From a virus, in IMG/VR virus record IMGVR_UViG_3300042731_005409, positions 1 to 35,276 of that record: a stretch of DNA of 35,276 nucleotides; one strand, given 5' to 3'. Both the position numbers and the translations under genes were made by a program. How positions within the stretch are numbered: position 1 is the first letter of the stretch; each line of letters starts with the position of its first letter. The notes under the pieces are model-generated. The model ran no database searches and had not been told where the DNA came from. It saw nothing but the letters and a program-made list of their open reading frames with translations. Positions 1 to 6,784 of this stretch are shown here, in pieces.

Positions 1-69
1 AACCGGTGAAACTTTAAATCAAGGAGATGCAGTTAAAATAGGTGGTGAGACGGGTATTCCATTAAGGCA
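1..69. repeat. Direct terminal repeat, left copy
   Basis: These 69 bases are identical to 35208-35276, and the match stops at the window edge. The repeat lies inside the portal gene and joining the ends restores one open frame, so this is most simply the overlap left by assembly of a circular or circularly permuted genome, not a physical terminal repeat. Confidence 0.95.
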
Positions 70-454
70 ATTAATTGAAGGTGATATAGATATAGATTAT
101 GTTTTTGATGTTGACATTACAAGTGCAGCTAGACCAGATTTTCCCGTTATCAGAAAACAATTGGCAGAAGGAATAACAATAGCAACACAACTTGCACCAT
201 TATTACAAGGAAGTAATAAGAAAGTCAACTATGATCTTATGTTAGAAGATTATTTTTCTACTTTTGATGCAATACCAAATGCAAAGAAATATGTATCTGA
301 TTTATCGGGGGAAGAGAAACAAAGGCTTCTAAGTCAAATCGCCCCATCAGGAATGGAAGGTGCTGGAACAGGTACCGGGATTCCTGGTGAAACAACGATA
401 AATGCAGGTGCAGAGACAGTACCAACAGGAGTAGAAGGGTTGAATCAGGTTTAA
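1..454 (+). CDS. Portal protein, C-terminal part (gene spans the window junction)
   Basis: The frame is open from base 2 (first codon acc) to the stop at 452-454 and is the same frame as the portal gene entering from the right end. A Met codon at 161 is internal and not a start. The joined protein is 608 aa. This part has the end of the clip/stem-distal region followed by a Gly/Thr-rich tail (about residues 575-608), as is usual for the flexible, barrel-proximal C-terminus of podoviral portals. The stop is followed after 10 bp by the next gene, with its AAAGGAGGAG site in between. Confidence 0.88.
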   Translation, partial: TGETLNQGDAVKIGGETGIPLRQLIEGDIDIDYVFDVDITSAARPDFPVIRKQLAEGITIATQLAPLLQGSNKKVNYDLMLEDYFSTFDAIPNAKKYVSDLSGEEKQRLLSQIAPSGMEGAGTGTGIPGETTINAGAETVPTGVEGLNQV

Positions 455-464
455 AGGAGGAGAT

Positions 465-755
465 ATGGGAAGCAAATCACGTTTGTGTTATGGGACTGGA
501 TGCACAAAAGAACAATATGAAGAGATTTTTGGGCATAGTGGCCCTAAAATAAAAGATGAGGAGAGAGGGCAAGCAAAGAAAGATGTACCTATACATAGTG
601 ATTTCGGAGTATATAATACAGTTAAACATACACTGAAAGATTTACATAGATATAAAGATCCTAAAGATCGGGCAAAGATTACTAAAGAATATTTTGGTTT
701 AGAGAAAGAATATAGAACCAATAGAGTCATTGGTAAAGTAGACGTAAAACTATAG
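465..755 (+). CDS. Small hypothetical protein downstream of portal
   Basis: A 96-aa, charged, soluble protein with a perfect AAAGGAGGAGAT ribosome binding site. It has two Cys near the N-terminus (CYGTGC) and no membrane segment, and I recognise no family. It lies between portal and scaffold genes, so a late role in head assembly is possible but inferred only from position. Confidence 0.7.
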   Translation: MGSKSRLCYGTGCTKEQYEEIFGHSGPKIKDEERGQAKKDVPIHSDFGVYNTVKHTLKDLHRYKDPKDRAKITKEYFGLEKEYRTNRVIGKVDVKL

Positions 756-765
756 GAGGATGAAG

Positions 766-912
766 ATGGCAAAGCCTAAGAAGGAAAAAAAATCAGAAGA
801 AAAAGAAGTAAAAAAACAAGTAACTGATGAAAATGTATGTAAGTTTGGCGACAAGAATGCAAAACCTAAGTTTGGTGACAAAGATGCAAAACCTAGATTT
901 GGTGGAATCTAA
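766..912 (+). CDS. Lysine-rich microprotein with a short internal repeat
   Basis: A 48-aa ORF with TAGGAGG eight bases before its ATG. The N-terminal half is almost entirely Lys and Glu. The C-terminal half repeats the unit KFGDKxAKP (KFGDKNAKP, KFGDKDAKP, then RFGG). The DNA of the units is nearly identical (tttggYgacaaRgatgcaaaacct), so it is a recent short tandem duplication. Function unknown; a nucleic-acid or capsid-interior role is only a guess from the charge. Confidence 0.6.
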   Translation: MAKPKKEKKSEEKEVKKQVTDENVCKFGDKNAKPKFGDKDAKPRFGGI

Positions 913-913
913 T

Positions 914-1102
914 ATGCCATTACAAAAAGGTAAAAGCCAAGAAGCTGTAAGCAATAATATTAAAGAACTTATAAAGAGTGGTAGAAATAGAAAACAAGCT
1001 ATTGCTATAGCCTTAAATAAAGCAGACAAAAGCAAGAAAAAGAAAAAGAAAAAAGGCAAGAATCTTAATTTAATGATAATGGTAGGTATGAAAAAGAAAT
1101 GA
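914..1102 (+). CDS. Small basic phage protein (MPLQKGKS type)
   Basis: A 62-aa protein starting MPLQKGKSQEAVSNNIKEL, then a QAIAIALNKA helix and a poly-Lys tail. Small proteins of the pattern MPL-KGKS-N-KEL-QAIAIA are common next to portal and terminase genes of tailed phages; their function is not established. The ATG at 914 lies two bases after the previous stop, so translation is probably coupled. An upstream in-frame Met at 827 falls inside the previous gene and is not used here. Confidence 0.72.
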   Translation: MPLQKGKSQEAVSNNIKELIKSGRNRKQAIAIALNKADKSKKKKKKKGKNLNLMIMVGMKKK

Positions 1103-1236
1103 GTGGCAAAAGAGCTAAACAATTAAGAATAATAGCTAGAGAACAAGGCTTAGATTATCGTAAACTTAAAAGAGCATATAATCTCAAAGCTATAAAAATA
1201 AAAAAAAGAATTAGATGCAGAAATACAGATGTATAA
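1099..1236 (+). CDS. Small basic protein
   Basis: A 45-aa Arg/Lys-rich ORF whose ATG overlaps the previous stop (ATGA), a strong coupling signal in this genome. It contains a helical segment (AKQLRIIAREQGLDYRKLKR) resembling small nucleic-acid-binding helices. It overlaps the next gene by 22 nt in another frame. Function unknown. Confidence 0.6.
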   Translation: MSGKRAKQLRIIAREQGLDYRKLKRAYNLKAIKIKKRIRCRNTDV

Positions 1237-1388
1237 AATGTAATGGACTTATGTTTTACGGCAGATTTTTAGGTGATATAGAGATAAAATGTCGTAAATG
1301 CGGATATATTAACAAACTTATACATAGAGGTAAGTTTACATTACAAATAGATGAAAGTTTAAGACAGAACCAGTTTTATTTTAAATAA
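1215..1388 (+). CDS. Com-like zinc-finger protein
   Basis: A 57-aa protein with CIKC near the N-terminus, a conserved GD-IEIKC core and CRKC (four Cys in two CxxC pairs), followed by GYIN. This is the layout of the Com family, whose Mu member is a translational activator that binds mRNA of the mom gene. No mom-like gene is visible here. It ends 34 bp before the terminator at 1423 and could act on late mRNA, which is inference. The start overlaps the previous gene by 22 nt; the Cys pattern supports this frame. Confidence 0.75.
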   Translation: MQKYRCIKCNGLMFYGRFLGDIEIKCRKCGYINKLIHRGKFTLQIDESLRQNQFYFK

Positions 1389-1422
1389 GCGCTACGAGTG
1401 CTAAATACATATAGAGGTTTTC

Positions 1423-1461
1423 AAAACCCAAGTTGACATAGTGTCGGCTTGGGTTTTTTTT
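1423..1461 (+). terminator. Rho-independent terminator before the scaffold gene
   Basis: AAAACCCAAG (1423-1432) pairs with CTTGGGTTTT (1448-1457); inside are two T-G wobbles and a GACA/TGTC stem closed by the triloop TAG, giving a nearly continuous 16-bp hairpin. The T run extends to 1461. It separates portal and accessory genes from scaffold and capsid genes and probably acts as a partial terminator or RNA 3' end, because no promoter is visible before the capsid genes. Confidence 0.85.
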
Positions 1462-1463
1462 CG

Positions 1464-1483
1464 TTTCTATGCGGTCATAGAAA
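1464..1483 (+). promoter_or_regulatory. Perfect 8-bp hairpin in the scaffold leader
   Basis: TTTCTATG (1464-1471) and CATAGAAA (1476-1483) pair perfectly around the tetraloop CGGT, three bases after the terminator T run and 38 bp before the scaffold ATG. A nearby GCCGAC (1490-1495) is complementary to GTCGGC (1443-1448) in the terminator, so an alternative pairing is possible. The hairpin may protect the 5' end of processed capsid mRNA. Confidence 0.5.
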
Positions 1484-1521
1484 AGTGCCGCCGACTTGAA
1501 AGGGCGCAAAAAGGAGTAAAC

Positions 1522-2433
1522 ATGTTAGACGAAGAAAGAATTGATGTAATGGAAGCGGATTCTGAAACCGCTGAGGATTCATCACCTGAACCAACAGAAG
1601 ATCAAGAAACTCAAGGGGAATCGTCATCAGAAGACGTTAACACTGAAACCCCAGAAACAGAAGATGACATTGATAACGATAGTTATGAAGAGGGTCAAAC
1701 AATCCCTTATGAAAGATTTAAAAAACATCGTGATCAATATAATGAAGTAAAGCAAGAAAATGAAAATATTAAACAAGAACTAGACGATGTAAGGGGGGCG
1801 TTACGTCATCCAAAAGTGGTACGAGCATTACTTGAAAGTGAAGGTAAGTCTGAAAGAGAAATCCAACAGATCTTAAAAGAAGAAGGGTTAGAATCAGGAG
1901 AAGACAAACAGTCAGAACAAACAGAGCAAGAAATACTAGCTAAGTGTGTGGATGGATTAGATTTGACAAAACAAGCATCTTGGTTAACTGCCATAATGAG
2001 GATTTCAAAACATTATTCTTCTCAGGCCGTTGACCCTGTAGCTAAGAGGCTTTCTGAGAAAGAAATGTATCAGAAAGTTTTAGATATGGAAGCAGACGCT
2101 AAGAAAATAGCAAAAGATGTATACGGGATAGAATACGGTCAAGCTGGGAAGGATGAAAATAATCCAAACACTGCTGTTGGTAAGATATCAAAGTATCTTA
2201 AAAAATATCCTGAACATTCCGGATTAGGGCATTCAACACTTCTTAAATTAGCTATGAGTGAAGAAGGGTTTAAGACTGCTAAACAGAAAGGTATCGATCA
2301 CGAAAAAAAGCGACAAGAAAGTTTAAGGAAAGTTGCTATGGAAGGCGAAACAGAATATAGTCAATCTGCAACACCTAATGCAGACTGGTCTACTAGCGCT
2401 ATACTTGCTTGGTCTAGGAAATACAACAAATAG
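1522..2433 (+). CDS. Scaffolding protein
   Basis: A 303-aa protein directly upstream of the major capsid gene. The first 60 residues are very acidic (Glu/Asp/Ser/Thr-rich), followed by a coiled-coil stretch (RFKKHRDQYNEVKQENENIK) and more helical, charged sequence. This composition and position are typical of head scaffolding proteins, which guide procapsid assembly and are lost on maturation. The start at 1522 is chosen because AAAGGAG precedes it; the frame extends upstream to 1441, but that part lies in the terminator and leader. Confidence 0.82.
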   Translation: MLDEERIDVMEADSETAEDSSPEPTEDQETQGESSSEDVNTETPETEDDIDNDSYEEGQTIPYERFKKHRDQYNEVKQENENIKQELDDVRGALRHPKVVRALLESEGKSEREIQQILKEEGLESGEDKQSEQTEQEILAKCVDGLDLTKQASWLTAIMRISKHYSSQAVDPVAKRLSEKEMYQKVLDMEADAKKIAKDVYGIEYGQAGKDENNPNTAVGKISKYLKKYPEHSGLGHSTLLKLAMSEEGFKTAKQKGIDHEKKRQESLRKVAMEGETEYSQSATPNADWSTSAILAWSRKYNK

Positions 2434-2441
2434 GAGACAAG

Positions 2442-3503
2442 ATGGCTGTTAATTACGATAGAATTGCTCGTGATGTTGCTTTCTCGTTAGAAGTTAAATC
2501 TCCAAAAATTGCTGAAAATATATTCTTGCAAAATGGTGCATTGGTAATGTTTGGAGCAAAAAGACGAGTAAAGGTCAATAAAGGGGGCAATAGATTTGAT
2601 GAAAGAATTAGATTAGGTTCTAACTCTAACACCGGTCATAGAGCTAAAACTGCTCAGATACCCACAGATTTTCAGAATAATGTACAGACTGCATATTATG
2701 GGCACGCAGTTTGCTCTACGGCAGCAATTGTTAACTTGGTAGAAGTAGATCAAAACCAAGGAACTGCAAAGATAGATGATCTTGCAGAAGATGCCGTAAC
2801 TGAAGCTCAATTAACTATGGTTAATGAAATAGGTGAAGCTATTATGCAAGAAACTAGTGGTGCAAATGATCCTATAAGTATACAAGAAACTTTAGAAGCT
2901 ACAGCTTACGGTTCACAAACATCTTCTCTTGGTGGTATTTCAAGAGCAGATTATCCAGGGTCAGATGTTACAGCCGCATACCAGAACCAGTATGATAATA
3001 ATGGGATTTCTGATGTTGGTGCAGCAGCAGGTAAATCTGCTTTGGAAAAGTTCTTATGGGATTGTTCGCCAGGCGGCGGTTCAATGACAGAGCAACCGGA
3101 TCTTGGTATAACTACTACAGGAGTTTTTGCCAAAATGACTGGTGGGGAAGATGCTCTAAGAAGATATCCGCCTAATGCCAAAATGATGGAATTAGGTTTT
3201 AATAATGTTATGGTTAACAATGCCACCATAATTGCTGATAGAAATTGTCCTACTGGTACTCTTTTTGCTGTTAACACCAATTATGCTAGAGTTCAAGTTT
3301 TGGGAGGCCCTAAGACTAAGAATTTTGGTATGGTAAAAACAGTAGGTGATGGTAAACAAGAAATACCATTGCAAGTAAGACCACCAATTGAAGCAGATGA
3401 TTACTTAAATTATGTAATCAAAGTTTATCTAGTATATAACATCACTTTTAGCGGACTTAGACAGCATGGTAGGATAGCAAGCATAACGGAGGCAGGAGCA
3501 TGA
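2442..3503 (+). CDS. Major capsid protein
   Basis: A 353-aa protein with TAGGAG before its ATG, following the scaffold gene by 8 bp. It has no signal peptide. It starts MAVNYDRIARDVAFSLE and has a motif near the C-terminal third (ADRNCPTGTLFAVNT) typical of HK97-fold capsid subunits of podoviruses, where an Asp-x-x-CP-G-x-x-x-x-N segment belongs to the A domain. Length and order (portal, scaffold, capsid) fit. The stop overlaps the next start by 4 nt. Confidence 0.88.
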   Translation: MAVNYDRIARDVAFSLEVKSPKIAENIFLQNGALVMFGAKRRVKVNKGGNRFDERIRLGSNSNTGHRAKTAQIPTDFQNNVQTAYYGHAVCSTAAIVNLVEVDQNQGTAKIDDLAEDAVTEAQLTMVNEIGEAIMQETSGANDPISIQETLEATAYGSQTSSLGGISRADYPGSDVTAAYQNQYDNNGISDVGAAAGKSALEKFLWDCSPGGGSMTEQPDLGITTTGVFAKMTGGEDALRRYPPNAKMMELGFNNVMVNNATIIADRNCPTGTLFAVNTNYARVQVLGGPKTKNFGMVKTVGDGKQEIPLQVRPPIEADDYLNYVIKVYLVYNITFSGLRQHGRIASITEAGA

Positions 3504-4072
3504 GGAAGATCTTAGCGTTAGTATTGGTTAGCTTGTTTGCAATAACAAGCCTTTCATTTGCAGCAACAGATTATGCAAGTGATAATGTAGATATTTTCGG
3601 TAAACATATGGGCGCAACAGGAACAACCCCAGGTACAAAAATTGTCAAAATAAGATACGGTAAAGCCGGTGATGGACTTTTTGATGATGAACTTGCATCT
3701 GGAACAGTAGTTTGTTGGGATACCACATCTGCCGATGGATATACTATATCTGCATGTACAACATCAAACGATCCTGCTTATGCAGGTGTACTTGTTACAA
3801 CTGTTAAGACAGCAGATTCAACAATAGTTAGAGGGGGCGGTAAAAATGTTGGATATATGGCTGTTGAAGGATATTGTTTGATAAAGTGTGAAGCAAATGC
3901 AACAGCAGGACAACCAATTGTGGTAAGTGGTGCAATTGGAGGAAATGCTACAACCATTGATAAGGCACAGTTGGTAAATGCAAATGCTTTACCAGTTGTA
4001 TCTAGGGATGTTGGAGTATTATTAAGAGCTCCGGCAACTGAAAGTGGATTAGCACAAGCATGGTTAAAATAA
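3500..4072 (+). CDS. Exported or anchored capsid-associated protein with signal peptide
   Basis: A 190-aa protein beginning at the ATGA overlap with the capsid stop. Residues 1-21 form a clear Sec signal peptide (MRKIL, then a hydrophobic core, with S-F-A at the cleavage site). The mature part is beta-rich, with segments resembling capsid decoration or head-fibre proteins (short Gly/Ala/Thr strands, VEGYCLIKCEANATAGQPIV). Decoration proteins often follow the capsid gene, but a signal peptide on one is unexpected because heads assemble in the cytoplasm. Either it is exported or the N-terminus anchors it; sequence alone cannot decide. Confidence 0.72.
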   Translation: MRKILALVLVSLFAITSLSFAATDYASDNVDIFGKHMGATGTTPGTKIVKIRYGKAGDGLFDDELASGTVVCWDTTSADGYTISACTTSNDPAYAGVLVTTVKTADSTIVRGGGKNVGYMAVEGYCLIKCEANATAGQPIVVSGAIGGNATTIDKAQLVNANALPVVSRDVGVLLRAPATESGLAQAWLK

Positions 4073-4083
4073 CATGTTAAAAA

Positions 4084-4120
4084 TTTGGGGAGTAGACTTA
4101 GGTTTGCTCCCCAAACCTAA
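4084..4120 (+). promoter_or_regulatory. Two mutually exclusive hairpins
   Basis: TTTGGGGAG (4084-4092) pairs with CTCCCCAAA (4107-4115), while TTAGGTTTG (4098-4106) pairs with CAAACCTAA (4112-4120). Both stems are 9 bp and share 4112-4115, so only one can form at a time. Downstream, ACCT (4115-4118) can also pair with AGGT (4123-4126), part of the ribosome binding site of the gene at 4136. There is no T run, so this is not a classic terminator; a switch or RNA-processing site is possible. Confidence 0.6.
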
Positions 4121-4135
4121 AAAGGTAAAGTATAG

Positions 4136-4678
4136 ATGACTACTTGGACAAAATCAACAAAATTAGAACCCATTATAGGCAACAATGTTGCTGATAGTGG
4201 AGATGGAAGTATAGGCTTTTTGCAGAATTATTTTCTGGGTGGACAGTTTAAGGCTAGAGAATCGCAAGACTTAAATAAAATGCATGTTTTATTACAAAAT
4301 CCTAGTAGTGTTGATTCAACAACTAAAGTAAAAGGGTTTGTATATTCAACTGCTGGCGCAAAATTAAGTTCTAGCGATGAAACTGCAACTCAAACATTGA
4401 CAGCAGTGTCAAATACTCTTGTAGCTTTAACGTTTAGTTCTCCATTAACTTTAGCTGCGGGTACAGAGTACATATTAGTAGTGATACTAGAAAAAGATTT
4501 GGCAGTTAATTTAAGAGGTAATGATTTTAGGGGTATAGGAGTTACAGCAAATGGTGGTGCTGGTGCTTATGCATCACCACCAGCAAATTTAACTTTTAGT
4601 GAAAGAACAAATAAAGAAAATCCGGTTATTATTGGCATGAATTCAACAAGTACGCCAGTATATTATGTACAACAATAA
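4136..4678 (+). CDS. Beta-sandwich virion or adhesin-like protein
   Basis: A 180-aa protein without signal peptide or membrane segment. It is rich in Ser, Thr, Ala and Gly with alternating beta strands (FVYSTAGAKLSSSDETATQ; LTLAAGTEYILVVIL), resembling jelly-roll modules in phage virion and surface proteins. It sits between the decoration-type gene and the connector, so a virion role is likely; the exact function is not recognised. Confidence 0.62.
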   Translation: MTTWTKSTKLEPIIGNNVADSGDGSIGFLQNYFLGGQFKARESQDLNKMHVLLQNPSSVDSTTKVKGFVYSTAGAKLSSSDETATQTLTAVSNTLVALTFSSPLTLAAGTEYILVVILEKDLAVNLRGNDFRGIGVTANGGAGAYASPPANLTFSERTNKENPVIIGMNSTSTPVYYVQQ

Positions 4679-4686
4679 AGGAAAAT

Positions 4687-5412
4687 ATGACAGGTGCACA
4701 ATTTTTAAATGTTCTATGTTCTTCCTCAAGTATTCTTGGTTTAAGCGATAAATCATCTAGTGATACTGTATGGAGGGCCACTGTTTTGGAATGGCTAAAA
4801 CTAGTTTTCAAGGATATACAAACCAGACAAGTATCTTTTCATTGGAAATTTCTTGAAGTTACAGCTACAGCATCAACAGTTGCAAATCAGTTTTATTATA
4901 CGTTACCTACAGATATAGATAGGAAAAAAATTGTGCATGTATATGATCAAACAGATGAAATTACTTACATATTTGTGCCATATGAAAGGTTTAGAAAACT
5001 TGTAGCAAAAGAAACGGCACATACAAGTAGCAGTATAGTAAATTGGACTCTATGGTCTAATCAGATAGGGTTATATCCAGTTCCAGATAGTGCAAAAACA
5101 TTCTATTTGGATTATGTACAAACTTTTACAGATATTGCAGATGATGCTAATAGTATAGAACTTCCTACTGCATATGACAATATTATAATAGATGGTGTTA
5201 TGGAATATGTATATAGATTTGATCCAACATTAGGAAATGCACTTAATCAAAGACAAATATATGAATCTGGCATCGAACGCATGATAAAAGAAAATGGCCA
5301 GAACATATCAGAGATAAACGTGCCAATGTCGCATAGAGCAAAATATAGACGTAGAAACGAACTAGATGGGAGGAATTCAGTGTTATTTCCACTGGATAAT
5401 ACTAACGTATGA
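4687..5412 (+). CDS. Head-tail connector (adaptor) protein
   Basis: A 241-aa protein with AAAGGAAAAT before the ATG. Central features such as FYYTLPTDIDRKKIVHVYD, IGLYPVPDSAKTFYLDYVQ and ELPTAYDNIIIDGVMEY are characteristic of podovirus adaptors (T7 gp11 / P22 gp4-like role), where an LYP-P-D segment precedes a paired helix region that binds the portal ring. Its position after the head genes and before the tail genes agrees. The last codons overlap the next gene by 4 nt. Confidence 0.72.
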   Translation: MTGAQFLNVLCSSSSILGLSDKSSSDTVWRATVLEWLKLVFKDIQTRQVSFHWKFLEVTATASTVANQFYYTLPTDIDRKKIVHVYDQTDEITYIFVPYERFRKLVAKETAHTSSSIVNWTLWSNQIGLYPVPDSAKTFYLDYVQTFTDIADDANSIELPTAYDNIIIDGVMEYVYRFDPTLGNALNQRQIYESGIERMIKENGQNISEINVPMSHRAKYRRRNELDGRNSVLFPLDNTNV

Positions 5413-6614
5413 GATATTTATTACTTTTGTACATTTTAAGTGTACCTTTATTTTTTATACCTGGGCAGCATTTCAGGCAAGTTCAGGAAATGTATTTTCA
5501 AGCTTCTTCAATAATATTAATATTAGGAGGAACTTTTTTTGAATCAAAACCTTTGAAACGAAATATGTTAAATATTAGTATTGGAGTTTTTATTGCATGG
5601 ATGCTTGTGATTTGGGCTATTCATTTGCAAGGATGGTCTATATTATTTAATGGGCTACTTGGATTTTTAGTTTATACAACCATAATACGTACAATAAAAA
5701 AAGATGATATTAAATTTATTGCAAAATCTTTATTGTTTTTTGCAATTTTTATTGTTATATACCGGTTATTCCAACATTTTGATTTTGATATGAGAGGGCA
5801 ATATATTTTGAATGATGGTGGGGTTCCTGAATGTGCTTTTTTTGGCATCAAATCATCTATGGGTATGTATATGGCAACAATAATACCTGTAATTTCAATT
5901 TATTCGATATTTGGGTTTTTATTTTTACCATTTGTAGCACTAAGCTATTCTAGTGGTGCTGTATTGGCTAGTATAGTATCTACAATGGTATATTTTTGGT
6001 ATAGATTGCGTAAGATGTTTTGGATAAGTTTGATACCTATAATTATAGGCGGTTTATTTTTTATTAAGTATATGGATAATCCTACAGGGATGCAAAAAAC
6101 TCGTATACCTATGTGGGGAATGGTATTTCAAGATTCAACTAAAAAATTTGCAGGATATGGTTTGGATAGTTTTAGAGACCCCAAAAATTCTTTAAGTACA
6201 AAATATTTTAAACATTGGAATAGTAATAAAACAGTAAGAGCATATAAAATTATTGAAGATAATAAATTTCTAGGCTGGAATATTGCTGAAGAACCACCTG
6301 AAGAGATAAAAAAACGTATAGCAACAGGCAAAAATCCATTGGATGAATGGGATCATCCTCATAACGAATTTCTGTGGGTATTTTATGAGCTTGGATATTT
6401 AGGTGTTGCATTGCTAGGAATAGTAGTATTTTTTGTTTGCCAAAGATTTAGGCAAAGCTATAAAGATAGAATGACTGTTGCATTGTTTTCTTCACTGGTA
6501 TGTTACTTTATTTTTTCTACAACTCAGTTTCCGTTGCATTTAGCAAGATTAGCATATTTATTACCAATAATAGGTGGCTTTTTTTATGTATCTACAGAGG
6601 AGGCGATACGATGA
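5409..6614 (+). CDS. O-antigen ligase/polymerase-like membrane protein (Wzy_C type)
   Basis: A 401-aa protein with about ten predicted membrane segments. A large loop around residues 227-325 carries the Wzy_C hallmarks: Arg232 in TRIPMWGM, the GYGLDSF segment, and HPHNEF (316-321), followed by ELGYLG and another membrane span. WaaL and Wzy enzymes with this domain join O-antigen or related polysaccharides at the periplasmic face of the inner membrane. The gene is embedded in the virion operon and coupled by ATGA overlaps to the connector before it and the exported microprotein after it. Surface modification of the infected cell (superinfection exclusion or receptor change) is the likely use, by inference. 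Confidence 0.8.
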   Translation: MRYLLLLYILSVPLFFIPGQHFRQVQEMYFQASSIILILGGTFFESKPLKRNMLNISIGVFIAWMLVIWAIHLQGWSILFNGLLGFLVYTTIIRTIKKDDIKFIAKSLLFFAIFIVIYRLFQHFDFDMRGQYILNDGGVPECAFFGIKSSMGMYMATIIPVISIYSIFGFLFLPFVALSYSSGAVLASIVSTMVYFWYRLRKMFWISLIPIIIGGLFFIKYMDNPTGMQKTRIPMWGMVFQDSTKKFAGYGLDSFRDPKNSLSTKYFKHWNSNKTVRAYKIIEDNKFLGWNIAEEPPEEIKKRIATGKNPLDEWDHPHNEFLWVFYELGYLGVALLGIVVFFVCQRFRQSYKDRMTVALFSSLVCYFIFSTTQFPLHLARLAYLLPIIGGFFYVSTEEAIR

Positions 6615-6784
6615 AAATATTAGGTATTTTTTTGGGGCTTATTTTGGGTTATGTTATAGCGCTAACTATAAACAGTGCAATAGCAGATTCAACTACGAAA
6701 CCTAACCAGTTTCAATCAGAACAATATATTTTTAATAAAGTTTATGATTCTAGTACAAATACTTTAACTGTAAGGAGTAATTAA
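6611..6784 (+). CDS. Exported microprotein paralogous to the next gene's N-terminus
   Basis: A 57-aa protein: a signal peptide or anchor (residues 1-25, A-I-A cleavage-like site), then the motif PNQFQSEQYIFNKVYDSS. The same motif (PNQFRSVQYVLNKVYDST) follows the signal peptide of the adjacent 371-aa protein, so the genes are partial duplicates. The start is set by ATGA overlap with the ligase-like gene and the upstream GAGGAGG. The frame extends upstream to 6500, but that is inside the previous gene. Confidence 0.72.
   Translation: MKILGIFLGLILGYVIALTINSAIADSTTKPNQFQSEQYIFNKVYDSSTNTLTVRSN

Noticed and set aside
793-1122. Minus-strand Phe-rich ORF
   Set aside because: Complement of Lys-rich codons in the real plus-strand genes; no start signals.
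1433-1461. Promoter with TTGACA at 1434
   Set aside because: The hexamer is part of the terminator stem and no -10 box follows at 16-18 bases.
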